Under the pieces are notes generated by a model that did no database searches, had not been told where the DNA came from, and worked only from the letters and a program-made list of their open reading frames with translations. From Acanthosoma haemorrhoidale (taxonomy: Eukaryota; Arthropoda; Insecta; Hemiptera; Acanthosomatidae), in contig OV884014.1 in NCBI GenBank assembly GCA_930367205.1, positions 120,287,768-120,351,767 on the forward strand: a stretch of 64,000 nucleotides of DNA. Direction: 5' to 3'. Made by a program: the position numbers and the translations under genes. Below, piece after piece: positions 39,495 through 49,969 of this stretch (position 1 is the first letter of the stretch; each line of letters begins with the position of its first letter).

Positions 39495-40679
39495 ATGTCA
39501 AATTTACAGGATAGATTAAACCAATTAAGACAAGTATATACAACTTTTAATCTAGATAATATTGATCAATTACTATTAGAAAATACAAATTCAGAGATGG
39601 CTATGGAAATAAAAGATCATGATTTTAAATTAATTCCGGAATATGATGGTGATCCTTTACAATTAGTAGATTTTATTAGAAATACAAAATTTGTGTATGA
39701 CTTATATTGTAAAGATGATAACCAATATAAAGATATAAACCATTCAAAATTAGTATTAACTTTATTAACTAAGCTAAAAGGAAAAGCAAAAATTGCAACC
39801 TATGATAAGGAATTCACTAGTGTGACAGAAATTTTAACATTCCTTAAACGTAAATATCAAGATACGCGAACGAGAGAGCAATTAATATCAGAAATACTCA
39901 ATACTAAATCGTACCATAACGAAAACCCACATGATTACTTAGAAAGATTAGGTAAGAAAAGATGCGATTTATATGCTCGCGTGTATGCCGACTCGGAAAT
40001 AGTGAATAAACAGTCGGAAATGGAAAGATACGACAAACAGATATCACATCACACCGTTCATAATTTACATCCCTCGCTTACTGATTTTATTTATCATATT
40101 AAATTCGAGACAATCGAAGATATTGACGAAATCTTAAGAAATAACGCTGCGCACATTGTGCATCGGGTGTACGGTCCGGGTAGTCGAAAAGACAAACACC
40201 ACCAACCACACCAATCGAATTATAAAGGCAAAAATTTCGATCCAAATTACAAACATAAATATGAAAAACAATTTCAAAAACAACCTCATGAACAAAAACA
40301 AGATTATCAACATCGACAAAACCAAAATTATAAAAGTTATCAAAATGCACAACCAAATTATCACAATTACCCAAATAATCAACAAAATTATCAAAAACCT
40401 ATTCATAATCAATCATGGGATCCAAAATCTCAACATAGATTCTTTAATAAACCTCCATCCGGAAATTGGAGAAATAATCAACAAAAAGTAGATCCACCAC
40501 AACAAAATGATTCAAATACGGTTTTGATGAGAACTGTTTCTAATCGCGTACATTACGCCGAGGATGAGAGAGATGAACAAATTAGAATATTAACTGAAAG
40601 AGTAAAACAACTTGAAACTAATAAAGATAATTTTTTAGACCAAGGTCCGAACAAAGGAGAACCACCGGATCGAATGTAA
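39495..40679 (+). CDS. gag: Gag polyprotein
   Basis: 394 residues from the first ATG of the frame to TAA at 40677. Gag forms the virus-like particle in the cytoplasm and packages the genomic RNA. Residues about 1-220 form a predicted globular capsid-like part, rich in charged helices. Residues about 230-330 are a low-complexity stretch of Asn, Gln, His, Lys and Tyr, probably an RNA-binding tail. I see no CCHC zinc knuckle, whose absence is common in errantivirus Gag. The C-terminus (EDERDEQIRILTERVKQLE) looks like a short coiled coil. The frame is undamaged. It overlaps pol in the -1 frame, with a slippery heptamer 40 bp before its stop. Identification rests on position and composition; Gag sequences diverge quickly. 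Confidence 0.85.
   Translation: MSNLQDRLNQLRQVYTTFNLDNIDQLLLENTNSEMAMEIKDHDFKLIPEYDGDPLQLVDFIRNTKFVYDLYCKDDNQYKDINHSKLVLTLLTKLKGKAKIATYDKEFTSVTEILTFLKRKYQDTRTREQLISEILNTKSYHNENPHDYLERLGKKRCDLYARVYADSEIVNKQSEMERYDKQISHHTVHNLHPSLTDFIYHIKFETIEDIDEILRNNAAHIVHRVYGPGSRKDKHHQPHQSNYKGKNFDPNYKHKYEKQFQKQPHEQKQDYQHRQNQNYKSYQNAQPNYHNYPNNQQNYQKPIHNQSWDPKSQHRFFNKPPSGNWRNNQQKVDPPQQNDSNTVLMRTVSNRVHYAEDERDEQIRILTERVKQLETNKDNFLDQGPNKGEPPDRM
40631..40671 (+). promoter_or_regulatory. Programmed -1 ribosomal frameshift signal
   Basis: TTTTTTA at 40631-40637 is in the X XXY YYZ register of gag (T, TTT, TTA). It is followed by a 6-base spacer and a stem GGTCCG (40644-40649) with CGGATC (40666-40671), six pairs including one G-U, around a 16-base loop. 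The pol (-1) frame is closed by a stop at 40628-40630 just before the heptamer and open after it, so the open frame starts exactly where slippage would enter. Confidence 0.72.
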
Positions 40680-42115
40680 TTAAAATAAGTGACGAAGTTA
40701 ATTTTTTAAATAATTTACCACAGCTCTTGGATAAAGAAAATAATAAATGGTTAATTGACACAGGAGCAACAAAAAATTATATTTGTCCCCAAGCAATTCC
40801 GAAAGATGCTAAAATAAACATAGAAAACTTCGCGATAAAAACCCCTACAGGACGAGCAGAAGGAACACAAAGTGTAAACCTCAACCTGCAAAATCTGATA
40901 GGAATTAATCAAGAAGTAAAGTTCTTAGTTTATCCTATTAGTTCACGGTTTGATATTTTACTTGGGTACGAAACAATGAAAATGTTAAAAACTAATATAA
41001 ATTTAGAAGACATGGAAATAAAAATAATGGGAATAAAATACAAACTTGAAAGAGACGAAATGTTTCATATCGAAGATACTAATGAAATTAAAAATGTTAT
41101 AAGACACGAACACATAAATTCGGAGATAACGGAAAAACTCACAAAAATATTAAGTGAAAACGGTGAAATATTAAAAACAGAAAATGAAAAATTAAAACCG
41201 ACTAAATTATTAAAACATAGAATAATAACTACGAATGAAAATCCGATTTATACACGAAATTATAGATATCCGGAACAATTTAAAGAACAAATTAACGAAG
41301 AAGTTGGAAAATTATTAAAAAACGGAATAATTAGACCAAGTAAGTCGCCGTATAATTCCCCTTTGTGGATTGTTCCAAAAAAAATGGACGCATCGGGTAT
41401 AAAAAAAGTTCGCATGGTAATCGATTATAGAAAATTAAATCAGGCTACCATAATAGATAAATTCCCGTTACCCAATATCGAAGATTTGCTGAATCGATTA
41501 AGAGGTGCAAAAATATTTTCGACTATTGATTTAACATCGGGATTTCATCAAATAGAAATGGATGAAGAATCTATTCCAAAAACAGCATTCTCTACTGAAA
41601 ATGGTCATTACGAATTTGTTCGAATGCCATTCGGAATAAGTAATGGACCGCCGACTTTTCAGAGAGCAATGACAATGATGATATCAAATATTCCTAATGC
41701 AATGGTTTACGTTGACGATATTATTATTTATTCAAAAAATGAAAACGAACATTTAAGAGATTTGGAAAAAGTTTTCAAAGCATTAAAAGAACATCAGTTA
41801 TCAATTCAATTAGATAAAACTGAATTTTTCAAAAAAGAACTAAAATTTCTCGGCTATATTGTAACTGAAGAAGGTTTAAAAACAGATCCGAAAAAGATAG
41901 AAACTATAGTAAACTTTCCAGTACCTCATGACGAAAAGTCGACAAGACAGTTCTTAGGTATGACAGGATACTATAGGAAATTCATTAAAGGATATGCAAA
42001 AATAACTAAACCTATTTCAGATTCGATTAAAACAAAAATTTATAAAACCGAAGAGATAAAAAGGGCTTGTAAGACATTAATAGATTTAATGGCAAATGCA
42101 CCAATTTTAAAATAA
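40631..42115 (+). pseudogene. pol: Pol part 1: protease and reverse transcriptase, ended by premature TAA
   Basis: Read in the -1 frame after gag; there is no natural ATG start. The aspartic protease active site is DTG at 40757-40765 in LIDTGA, with a FDILLG segment downstream (about residues 80-85 counted from 40727). Reverse transcriptase motifs follow in order: VIDYRKLNQ near 41418, the first catalytic Asp at 41528 in IDLTSGFHQ, MPFGISNGPPTFQ near 41623, YVDD at 41708-41719, and FLGY/FLGMTGYYRKF in the connection. Palm and catalytic residues are intact. The frame stops at TAA 42113-42115, just after NAPILK, where intact relatives run on into RNase H. A product made here would have protease and polymerase but no RNase H or integrase. 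The homologous frame resumes directly after the stop, so this is a point nonsense change. Confidence 0.88.
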
Positions 42116-42505
42116 CCCGATTGGAATAAATCATTCATATTAACTACAGATGCTAGTAATAAAGCAATTGGAGCAGTATTGTCCCAAAAAGACGATGATG
42201 ATATTGAACATCCTGTAGCATTCGCTTCACGAGTACTACAAAATGCGGAAAATAATTATAGCACTATCGAAAAAGAATTATTAGCAGTTGTATGGGCGAC
42301 TCAACACTTTAAGCCTTACTTATACGGAACTAAATTTTTACTTCAAACCGATCATAAACCACTAACTTGGATATTTTCTATGAAGAACGGTAACACCCGA
42401 ATCATGAAATGGATTTGGAAGTTGCAGGAGTTCGAATTTGACATAAAACATGTTAATGGTAAAACAAATTATGTAGCAGATGCTTTATCAAGAAATATAA
42501 ATTAA
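42116..42505 (+). pseudogene. pol: Pol part 2: RNase H segment between two in-frame stops
   Basis: Same frame as part 1 and continuous with it apart from the stop. RNase H signatures are TTDAS with Asp at 42149, EKELLAVVWA near 42269, TDHKPLTW with Asp at 42350, and VADALSR just before the end. The function in an intact element is removal of RNA from the RNA-DNA hybrid during reverse transcription. The segment ends at a second TAA (42503-42505). It cannot be translated from gag without reading through the first stop, and it has no ATG of its own near the start. Confidence 0.85.
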
Positions 42506-44131
42506 GTAAACCACACGGAACCAGAGGATATGGATATTGATGATGTAGATATTGATATTGATGTATTTATTGATGACATATTACAAAATCAAGAAGAAGC
42601 TGCTGAAAAAACAACAGAATATGAAGCAATTATGGAGGAATTAATAAATATTCCATCTACAGCGGAAAATGCAGAAAATCAATCAGATCTAGAAACTATT
42701 CATTCACAAGAATCCAGCAATGAACAAACTTGGATATGTGAACCAGATAAATGTATAAATGTAGAAAAAAATCAAATTATTATCATTAGAGGAAACAAAG
42801 AAGACATGAAGTTCTCTAAGCCATTTGGAAACAAGAGAAGATACGAACTCATCATTAACAGGAAAGATGACTTGCAAACTCTACTCTACCAGATCGTAGA
42901 ACCGGACAAGACTTACGGAATTTTCTGTTCACCGAACATAAAAACTTTAGAAAAAACTTACGATGAATACTTTAAAGAGATTCAAAATATAATAGAAAAC
43001 GAATTCCCTTCTGTAAGAATAAAACGTTATTTTAACTTTATCAATGACGTAGAAAATGTAAATGAACAACGCGAAACTATTGAAAACTATCATTTAGGAA
43101 AAACTAAACATCGTGGAATATTAGAAACTTTTGAAAAATTAAAAAAACAAGTTTATTTCCCCAATATGAAAGACAAAATTACAGAATACATTAATAAATG
43201 TGAAATTTGTAAAAAATCAAAGTATGATAGAAAACCTATCAAAACTAAATTTCAACAAACCCCAACACCAGAAAAACCTTTTCGAGAATTAATGATTGAC
43301 ATTTTGAAGTATGAAAGGAAAATAATATTTACTGCTGTTGATACTTTCTCAAAAAGATTGTTCGCACAAGTTATTCCAACACACAATGCAATCAATATTT
43401 GTGATTGTTTACAAAATTATTTATCTCATTATCCTACGCCAGTACAGATCTCATTAGATCAAGGCACAGAAATGAAAAACAATTTAGTTAAACAATTTTG
43501 TGACCACAATGATATTTTATTACATTATACATCCACTAATCACTCAAATTCTTTGGGATTATTAAATAGAGTTCATTTAACACTAAGCGAATTACTAAGA
43601 CTTATCTCGCATGAGAGAAAATCTTATTCATTTGAACAAAAATTAAAACTTGCAATTATTGCGTACAATAATACCTTAAATAACAATCTAAAATTAACAC
43701 CCAATGAAATCACTTTCGGATTTATAAAAGAAAATAACAACAACAAAAATATTAGTATAACAGAACTATACGTACAAAAGTATCATAAAGATTTACAACT
43801 TTTGCATGAATTAGCTCACACAAAAATTAATGAAGAAAAGATAAAGCGTACAGAAAAATTAAATAAAAATCGGGAAGATCCACCTGAATTAATAAATCAA
43901 GAATTTATCAAAGATACTCAATCGAAGATTAAAAGTAGAGACAAATTCAGAAAAGTAAATGTGTTAATCCAAGGCGCTAGGCAATTAACAACACATGTTG
44001 ATAACGTTAGGAGACCCAACAAACGTAAAAAGAGGAAACATTTTGTTTCAGATGAAGATTCACTACATGTCAATAATTCTGATACTTCATCTTCAGAAGA
44101 TTCTGACGATAAAAGTAGTAGATCTCACTAA
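42506..44131 (+). pseudogene. pol: Pol part 3: integrase segment, separated by a second stop and with an altered DDE triad
   Basis: Still in the same frame; the first ATG is at 42530. It opens with an acidic stretch rich in Asp and Ile, then a variable linker of about 150 residues. The HHCC zinc domain has His at 43091 and 43109 and Cys at 43199 and 43208 (CEIC). The catalytic core has Asp at 43298 (MIDIL) and Asp at 43457 (LDQGTE). The residue 36 positions after the second Asp, where D,D(35)E integrases have Glu, is Asn (43565-43567, in GLLNRVH). The C-terminus is basic, then Ser/Asp-rich (SSSEDSDDKSS), and overlaps env by 80 bp. Integrase would join the DNA copy into host chromatin. This version lacks a normal route of translation and the catalytic Glu. 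Confidence 0.85.
44041..44051 (+). promoter_or_regulatory. Candidate splice acceptor for env mRNA
   Basis: TTTTGTTTCAG is a pyrimidine-rich tract ending in AG, and it is followed at once by ATG (44052) in the env frame. Errantiviruses make env from a spliced RNA, so this is the likely 3' splice site. Confidence 0.65.
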
Positions 44132-45566
44132 CTCTCCAGGAATTCTCCATTATTCTGTAAATAATATTAGAGTAGTTAATCAATATTATGAAACTTATCA
44201 TTTTTATAATTTAAGTTTATTAGAAGTAGAAATAATAAATATTGAAGATCATGTTACTAACTTTAGATCACATAAAATGTATCATTTGCTAAAAGATTTA
44301 ACAAACGAAGTTTTTGAACAATTTCAATTAATGCAACAAAGAGATATTAAAAATCGTCACAGACGAGGCTTGATAAATGGTCTAGGTAATGTTATTAGTT
44401 GGATAACAGGTAATATGAATAATGACGACAAGGAATACTACGATAAAATAATTTCAAATGTAGAACAAAATAATTATAAGATTGAACATAACATCGAAAA
44501 TTCTGTCAATATTAATAAACGTCTGATTGAGGATTACCAGAATGAAATCAAAACAATTAATAAAAATTTCATAATTAATAGACAAAATTTCGAATCGCTA
44601 GGACAAAATGAAAAAGCTTATGACTTATATATTCACATCATGCATTTATTAAATAAAATTAAAGATTTAACTTTATCTTTAGAATTTTGTAAGCTTGGCA
44701 TTGTTCACACCAATTTAATGATTGATGTAATAAAAAATCTACCAAGTAACATAAAACTAATCTCAGATAATACTGAAATTCTATGGACAAATAGTAAAAT
44801 CTTTTGTTCAACTCATCACAATATAATCCATACTTTTATCAAATTACCAATTCATGATGAATCCTATAAAGGATATTTTGTGATATCAGTACCAAGAATT
44901 ATAAACCAGACAATTTACGAAATTGATTTAAAAACTGATCTTTACTTACAAAAAGGAGCCACTCTCTATCAAGGAAGTTGTATTTTTATTGACAATTATT
45001 ACTGTATAAATCTTAATAAAACAGAATCAAAATGTGTTTCATCTATTGTACATAACGGAAATTTAAAAGAATGTAAACTAGTATTAAGTAATCAAAATAA
45101 TATAAGATATTTAGATCATATTAAGCAATATATCACTGTAAATATTAAAAAAATAACAGATTGTCATAATAACACTGTATTTTTACCAAATGTAGGATTA
45201 ATTAATATTAGTAAGGAGGATTGCTTTCCAGAATTTAATAAAATTTATACTCATGATTTTAACACTATTTTACAACCATTTTATGAAAATGTAATATTAA
45301 ATACAACTATGTTAGAAACAAATAATTATACTATACCAGAATTAGAAATATTGTCCTTTGTAGACAACGCTAATATTTATCATTATTCTTTTGTATTATG
45401 TATTATTCTAATCATTGTACTAATTAACATTTTTATTTATAAAAGAAATTGTAAAAAGATCCAAAATTCAAATTTACCTTTAAATAATGTAAAGGTTTCA
45501 ACAACACCTATTACTATTGATGATCATAAAGTAATTTTAAGTAAATTGTATAAATCAAGTTTTTAA
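44052..45566 (+). CDS. env: Envelope glycoprotein, baculovirus-F-like
   Basis: 504 residues if begun at the ATG next to the splice acceptor; the frame is open back to an ATG at 43995 (523 residues). Env is a membrane glycoprotein thought to mediate fusion or cell-to-cell passage in errantiviruses. The N-terminus after 44052 has a hydrophobic run (SIILILHLQKILTI) that could be a signal peptide. A furin-like site RHRR ends at 44366 and is followed by GLINGLGNVISWITGN, resembling the fusion-peptide region of the insect Env/baculovirus F family. Possible N-glycosylation sites include NLS, NQT, NKT, NNT, NTT and NYT. A single membrane span lies at about 45390-45440 (FVLCIILIIVLINIFIY), followed by a basic tail of about 40 residues. 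The frame is intact, in contrast to pol. The start choice is inferred. Confidence 0.85.
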   Translation: MKIHYMSIILILHLQKILTIKVVDLTNSPGILHYSVNNIRVVNQYYETYHFYNLSLLEVEIINIEDHVTNFRSHKMYHLLKDLTNEVFEQFQLMQQRDIKNRHRRGLINGLGNVISWITGNMNNDDKEYYDKIISNVEQNNYKIEHNIENSVNINKRLIEDYQNEIKTINKNFIINRQNFESLGQNEKAYDLYIHIMHLLNKIKDLTLSLEFCKLGIVHTNLMIDVIKNLPSNIKLISDNTEILWTNSKIFCSTHHNIIHTFIKLPIHDESYKGYFVISVPRIINQTIYEIDLKTDLYLQKGATLYQGSCIFIDNYYCINLNKTESKCVSSIVHNGNLKECKLVLSNQNNIRYLDHIKQYITVNIKKITDCHNNTVFLPNVGLINISKEDCFPEFNKIYTHDFNTILQPFYENVILNTTMLETNNYTIPELEILSFVDNANIYHYSFVLCIILIIVLINIFIYKRNCKKIQNSNLPLNNVKVSTTPITIDDHKVILSKLYKSSF

Positions 45567-45621
45567 AATGTAAAAATTAAATGTTTGTTTTGACCAGAGT
45601 TCAAAACTTAAGGCTGCGGGG
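45567..45621 (+). other. 3' leader with weak polypurine tract
   Basis: Short gap between the env stop and the 3' LTR. The bases before the LTR are AAGGCTGCGGGG (45610-45621), a purine run interrupted by CT and C. A polypurine tract is needed here to prime plus-strand DNA; this one is poor, so its exact extent is uncertain. Confidence 0.5.
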
Positions 45622-45839
45622 AGTTATAGTGCACCCGTGCTAACATTCTAAGAACTATGAATCACCCCTTTGCTGACTCTTATTTAAACCCCGTGAGAAT
45701 CAGAGAAGGAGGTCAGTCTATTGTATCTCATTAGCCCGTCACTATGCTAGATTAGATCTGTATATTACCATGTCAGTTATGTTTGTTATTCAAAATAAAT
45801 CTTTTTAAAAAGTCTTGTGTGCTTTGAAGATATTTAACT
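45622..45839 (+). repeat. 3' long terminal repeat
   Basis: 218 bp, the same ends as the 5' LTR and two substitutions (45677 C, 45776 G). It provides the 3' end of the RNA: AATAAA at 45794-45799. Confidence 0.93.
45794..45799 (+). terminator. Polyadenylation signal of the retroelement
   Basis: AATAAA inside the 3' LTR, 41 bp before its end, in the expected place for cleavage and polyadenylation. Confidence 0.65.
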
Positions 45840-45843
45840 ATAT
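45840..45843. repeat. 3' target-site duplication ATAT
   Basis: Matches 38957-38960. Removing the element and one ATAT restores the ordinary satellite reading through the site. Confidence 0.88.
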
Positions 45844-48800
45844 AGATGTACCTAATAAAAAAAAACACATAATGCTACCATAACTGGTTGCTGAGTTATT
45901 AGCGATAAAAAAAATTCTACATCTTTCCAATTACGGCAGCAGCCGAAATGACCGTGCTAAGCGAAGGGGAATATGTTAACATCGCCCTTCCTCAAAAACT
46001 ACTAGCATCAATGAAATTAAACTTTGTGGGTTTGTTGACAATATATAGAGGAACGTAAGCAAAGAAACTACATAATGCTCCCATAACTTGTTGCAGAGTT
46101 ATTAGCACTAAGAATAATTTTGACAATACATAGATGTACGTAATAAAAAAAACTAAAAAATGCTACTATAACTGGTTGCCCAGTAATTAGCAATAAACAT
46201 AATTCTACATCTATCCAATTTCCTCAAACGCCAAATCGACCGAGCTTAGCAAAAGTGAATATGTTCACATCGGCCTAGCTCCAAAACCACTATCATCAAT
46301 TGAATCAAACTTTGTGGGTTTGTAAACAATATATAGATGTACGTAATAAAAAAAACCACATAATGCTACTATAATTAGTTGCCGAGTTATTAGCGATAAT
46401 GCATAATTCTAAATCTTTCAAGTTTCTTCAACAGCCGAATCCACCGAACTAAGCAAAGTGGAATATGTTCACATCGCCCAATCTCAAAAACTACTAGTAT
46501 CAATTCAATGAAACTTTGTGGGATTGTTGACAATTTATAGATGTACGTAATAAAAAAAATTAAAGAATGCTACTATAGCTGGTTGCCGAGTTATTAGCGA
46601 TAATGTATAATTCCAAATCTTTCATGTTTCTTTAACAGCCAAATCCACCGAGCTAAGATAAGTTGAATATGTTCACATCGCCCTACCTCCGAAACCACTA
46701 TCATCAATTTGATCAAACTTTGTGGGTTTGTTGACAATATATAGAGGAACGTAAGCAAAGAATCCACATAATGCTCCCTTAACTTGTTGGAGAGTTATTA
46801 GTGATAAGAATAATTCTACATCTATCCAATTTCCTCAAACGCCAAATCGACCGAGCTTAGCAAAAGTGAATATGTTCACATCGGCCTTGCTCCAAAACCA
46901 CTATCATCAATTGAATCAAACTTTGTGGGTTTGTAAACAATATATAGATGTACCTAATAAAAAAAAACACATAATGCTACCATAACTGGTTGCTGAGTTA
47001 TTAGCGATAAAAAAAATTCTACATCTTTCCAATTACGGCAGCAGCCGAAATGACCGTGCTAAGCGAAGGGGAATATGTTAACATCGCCCTTCCTCAAAAA
47101 CTACTAGCATCAATGAAATTAAACTTTGTGGGTTTGTTGACAATATATAGAGGAACGTAAGCAAAGAAACTACATAATGCTCCCATAACTTGTTGCAGAG
47201 TTATTAGCACTAAGAATAATTCTACATCTATCCAATTTCCTCAAACGCCAAATCGACCGAACTAAGCAAAGTGGAATATGTTCACATCGACCAATCTCAA
47301 AAACTACTAGCATCAATTCAATGAAACTTTGTGGGATTGTTGACAATATGTAGATGTACGTAATAAAAAAAATTAAAGAATGCTACTATAGCTGGTTGCC
47401 GAGTTATTAGCGATAATGTATAATTCCAAATCTTTCATGTTTCTTTAACAGCCAAATCCACCGAGCTAAGATAAGTTGAATATGTTCACATCGCCCTACC
47501 TCCGAAACCACTATCATCAATTTGATCAAACTTTGTGGGTTTGTTGACAATATATAGAGGAACGTAAGCAAAGAATCCACATAATGCTTCCTTAACTTGT
47601 TGGAGAGTTATTAGTGATAAGAATAATTCTACATCTTTCCAATTTCGGCAGCAGCCAAAATGACCACGCTAAGCGAAGGTGAATATGTTCACATCGGCCT
47701 AGCTCCAAAACCACTATCATCAATTGAATCAAACTTTGTGGGTTTGTAAACAATATATAGATGTACGTAATAAAAAAAACCACATAATGCTACTATAATT
47801 AGTTGCCGAGTTATTAGCGATAATGCATAATTCTAAATCTTTCAAGTTTCTTCAACAGCCGAATCCACCGAACTAAGCAAAGTGGAATATGTTCACATCG
47901 CCCAATCTCAAAAACTACTAGCATCAATTCAATGAAACTTTGTGGGATTGTTGACAATATATAGATGTACGTAATAAAAAAAATTCAATAATCCTACTAT
48001 AGCTGGTTGCCGAGTTATTAGCGATAGAAAAAATTCTACATCTTTCCAATTACGGCAGCAGCCGAAATGACCGTGCTAAGCGAAGGGGAATATGTTAACA
48101 TCGCCCTTCCTCAAAAACTACTAGCATTAATGAAATTAAACTTTGTGGGTTTGTTGACAGTATATAGAGGAACGTAAGCAAAGAAACTACATAATGCTCC
48201 CATAACTTGTTGCAGAGTTATTAGCACTAAGAATAATTTTGACAATACATAGATGTACGTAATAAAAAAAACTAAAAAATGCTACTATAACTGGTTGCCC
48301 AGTAATTAGCAATAAACATAATTCTACATCTATCCAATTTCCTCAAACGCCAAATCGACCGAGCTTAGCAAAAGTGAATATGTTCACATCGGCCTAGCTC
48401 CAAAACCACTATCATCAATTGAATCAAACTTTGTGGGTTTGTAAACAATATATAGATGTACGTAATAAAAAAAACAACATAATGCTACTATAATTAGTTG
48501 CCGAGTTATTAGCGATAATGCATAATTCTAAATCTTTCAAGTTTCTTCAACAGCCGAATCCACCGAACTAAGCAAAGTGGAATATGTTCACATCGCCCAA
48601 TCTCAAAAACTGCTAGCATCAATTCGATGAAACTTTGTGGGATCGTTGACAATATATAGATGTACGTAATAAAAAAAATTAAATAATGCTACTATAGCTG
48701 GTTGCCTAGTTATTAGTGATAAAAATAATTCTACATCTTTCTAATTTCGGCAGCAGCCAAAATGACCGTGCTAAGCGAAGGTGAATATGTTCACATCGCC

Positions 48801-49969
48801 CTTCCTAAAAAACTACCTCCATCAATTTAATCAAACTTTGTGGGATTGTTGACAATATATAGATGTACCTAATAAAAAAAAACACATAATGCTACCATAA
48901 CTGGTTGCTGAGTTATTAGCGATAAAAAAAATTCTACATCTTTCCAATTACGGCAGCAGCCGAAATGACCGTGCTAAGCGAAGGGGAATATGTTAACATC
49001 GCCCTTCCTCAAAAACTACTAGCATCAATGAAATTAAACTTTGTGGGTTTGTTGACAATATATAGAGGAACGTAAGCAAAGAAACTACATAATGCTCCCA
49101 TAACTTGTTGCAGAGTTATTAGCACTAAGAATAATTTTGACAATACATAGATGTACGTAATAAAAAAAACTAAAAAATGCTACTATAACTGGTTGCCCAG
49201 TAATTAGCAATAAACATAATTCTACATCTATCCAATTTCCTCAAACGCCAAATCGACCGAGCTTAGCAAAAGTAAATATGTTCACATCGGCCTAGCTCCA
49301 AAACCACTATCATCAATTGAATCAAACTTTGTGGGTTTGTAAACAATATATAGATGTACGTAATAAAAAAAAACACATAATGCTACCATAACTGGTTGCT
49401 GAGTTATTAGCGATAAAAAAAATTCTACATCTTTCCAATTACGGCAGCAGCCGAAATGACCGTGCTAAGCGAAGGGGAATATGTTAACATCGCCCTTCCT
49501 CAAAAACTACTAGCATCAATGAAATTAAACTTTGTGGGTTTGTTGACAATATATAGAGGAACGTAAGCAAAGAAACTACATAATGCTCCCATAACTTGTT
49601 GCAGAGTTATTAGCACTAAGAATAATTCTACATCTATCCAATTTCCTCAAACGCCAAATCGACCGAACTAAGCAAAGTGGAATATGTTCACATCGCCCAA
49701 TCTCAAAAACTACTAGCATCAATTCAATGAAACTTTGTGGGATTGTTGACAATATATAGATGTACGTAATAAAAAAAATTAAATAATCCTACTATAGCTG
49801 GTTGCCGAGTTATTAGCGATAATGCATAATTCTAAATCTTTCAAGTTTCTTCAACAGCCGAATCCACCGAACTAAGCAAAGTGGAATATGTTCACATCGC
49901 CCAATCTCAAAAACTGCTAGCATCAATTCGATGAAACTTTGTGGGATCGTTGACAATATATAGATGTAC
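45844..49969 (+). repeat. Satellite array downstream of the retroelement
   Basis: The interrupted E monomer resumes and the block copied from about 37250-37960 continues to about 46550. B, C, D, E and F monomers follow, with truncated G junctions near 46118, 48237 and 49136. A chimeric monomer at about 47636-47700 joins an E-type start to a C-type core. No gene is seen. Confidence 0.9.

Larger units (their letters stand above)
38961..45839 (+). mobile_element. Errantivirus-like Ty3/gypsy LTR retroelement with gag, broken pol and env
   Basis: A 6,879-bp element bounded by two 218-bp LTRs that begin AGTTATAG and end TTTAACT, with terminal AGTT/AACT inversion. It is flanked by ATAT direct repeats. 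Internal order is primer site, leader, gag, protease, reverse transcriptase, RNase H, integrase, env and a short 3' leader, which is the order of insect errantiviruses. Insertion at ATAT within a TATATA-like site is also typical of several Drosophila members of that group. LTRs differ at 2 of 218 positions, so the copy is young. Pol has two in-frame stops and an altered integrase catalytic position, so this copy cannot move on its own. Gag and env frames are open. It sits within an E-type satellite monomer. Confidence 0.93.

Noticed and set aside
39112..39543. 143-codon minus-strand open frame across the LTR, leader and gag start
   Set aside because: It runs antisense through the primer site and leader and resembles no known domain; judged a chance frame.
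40099..40491. Overlapping frames on both strands inside gag (40099-40374, 40134-40412, 40156-40491)
   Set aside because: Shadows of the low-complexity Asn/Gln/Lys-rich part of gag.
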